From positions 1 to 64,000 of the forward strand of contig NZ_JALDNB010000010.1 of the NCBI RefSeq assembly GCF_022699665.1: a DNA stretch of 64,000 bases. The letters are read 5' to 3'. Below are positions 63,234-64,000 of this stretch, piece after piece. Numbering within the stretch: position 1 is the stretch's first letter; every line of letters begins with the position of its first letter. The DNA comes from Chryseobacterium aahli. GTDB taxonomy: Bacteria > Bacteroidota > Bacteroidia > Flavobacteriales > Weeksellaceae. A model generated the notes under the pieces. It did no database searches, was not told the DNA's origin, and saw only the letters and a list, made by a program, of their open reading frames with translations. The position numbers and the translations under genes are program-made.

Positions 63234-64000
63234 TGAAAATCGCCTATATTGGTTATGAATTAAAGGAAAAATACTCAACAGGTATAAGTAATGACGAAGA
63301 TAGTGAGCTATTATTTTTCTTACAGGAAAAAGGATTAGAAATTGATTTTGTAGTCTGGAATGACAATACAATCAATTGGAAAAATTATGATATTGTTCTC
63401 ATTAAATCACCTTGGGATTATCACGAAAATATTTCACTATTTTACGCTTGGTTAGACAAAATACAATCTATTGGATTAAAAATGCTTAATCCAATAGATA
63501 TTATTAAATGGAACAGCAACAAACATTATTTGGATGAAGTTTCTAAAACAGGTTTGCCTGTTATTCCTTCAATTTATTTAAAAAAAGGAACACAATTACT
63601 AACAGATCAGTCGCTTTTCAGACAATTAAATACAGACAAAATCGTGATAAAGCCTTGCGTAAGTGCAAGTGCTAAAAACACGATTGTTCTTGATGCAGAA
63701 AATATTTTAAAACAATCTCATACCATCAATCAGCTTTTATTAGAAGAAGAATATATGGTTCAGCCATTTATCAAAGAAATTTCAAAAGGCGAATGGTCTT
63801 TTATCTTTTTTAACGGCATGTATAGCCACTGTGCGCTTAAAGTTCCAAAGCAAGGAGATTTCCGTGTTCAACACCATCATGGAGGAAGTATTCTTTATCC
63901 TGAGCCAAAATCGGAACATATCCTGCAGGCACAAAAATATGTAAAGAAATTTGCAAGCGGTACATTGTATGCGCGTGTAGATGTGGTTATAATAGATGAT
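63234..64000 (+). CDS. ATP-grasp domain protein, 5' part
   Basis: The gene starts at ATG 63234 and runs off the right edge (255 full codons visible). N-terminal Rossmann-like part (MKIAYIGYELKEKYSTGISN, IVLIKSPWDYHENISLFYAW), then the ATP-grasp fold: DKIVIKPCVSASAKNTIVLD, EEYMVQPFIKEISKGEWSFI and FRVQHHHGGS, matching the nucleotide-binding lysine, the hinge and the catalytic His loop of glutathione-synthetase/RimK-like ligases. It joins a carboxylate to an amine at the cost of ATP; substrates cannot be inferred from the visible part. Confidence 0.75.

Overview
The window looks like a chromosomal segment of a Chryseobacterium-like member of the Bacteroidota (Flavobacteriia). The reasons are low G+C, a GLPGLI-family protein, HTH gene pairs of the Chryseobacterium type, TPR regulators that carry both a signal peptide and a transmembrane helix, surface lipoproteins with acidic residues after the lipidated cysteine, and a promoter of the Bacteroidetes TAnnTTTG kind. 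All of this comes from reading the sequence; no database search was run.

Layout: 1-9046 holds a surface-structure locus (a secreted beta-sandwich subunit cut by the left edge, a PapD-like chaperone, an usher-like outer-membrane barrel, a large secreted protein), followed directly by a soluble hybrid histidine kinase, a second small kinase and a NarL-type regulator. 9051-10141 is a decayed piece of a conjugative-transposon tra operon (traD-like with a stop, traE cut short). 10339-15782 has a TPR/AraC membrane regulator and an overlapping operon built around an HTTM membrane protein and a DCC thiol-disulfide protein, with a small two-cysteine exported peptide and a GLPGLI protein. A dead IS3-type element follows (16010-17266).

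17529-20707 is a three-gene operon: a short and a long cholesterol-dependent-cytolysin-like protein and a lipoprotein that is a good candidate for immunity. Two TPR regulator genes (one broken) and a small exported protein lead to a 1727-residue multidomain surface protein (24599-29782) with an HU-like DNA-binding protein and a small exported protein behind it. 32039-34908 is an operon of a short-chain dehydrogenase, a DoxX-like protein, a small lipoprotein, an outer-membrane-type protein and a TMEM175-like channel.

35036-53320 is a mosaic accessory region. It holds HTH gene pairs, a crp fragment, a large serine recombinase with its core deleted, and then two cargo modules bounded by three direct copies of one sequence (R1 near 38.3 kb, R2 near 47.4 kb, R3 near 53.3 kb). 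Module A carries nucleases, a membrane patatin-like lipase, an Mrr-like endonuclease, a broken xseA fragment and a DUF4297-NB-ARC-TPR STAND gene interrupted by two in-frame TAA codons. Module B carries scrambled IS pieces and a WGR/SWIM gene pair of visibly higher G+C. Many genes here keep their reading frame but contain single nonsense codons.

53837-61487 returns to core-like genes: an exported hydroxyisourate hydrolase and a LacI-controlled sugar locus (TonB-dependent receptor, GH100-like glycosidase, uridine-kinase-like protein, SUC/SLC45-type symporter) with a perfect 20-bp operator. A TPR/HTH membrane regulator and the start of an ATP-grasp gene close the window.
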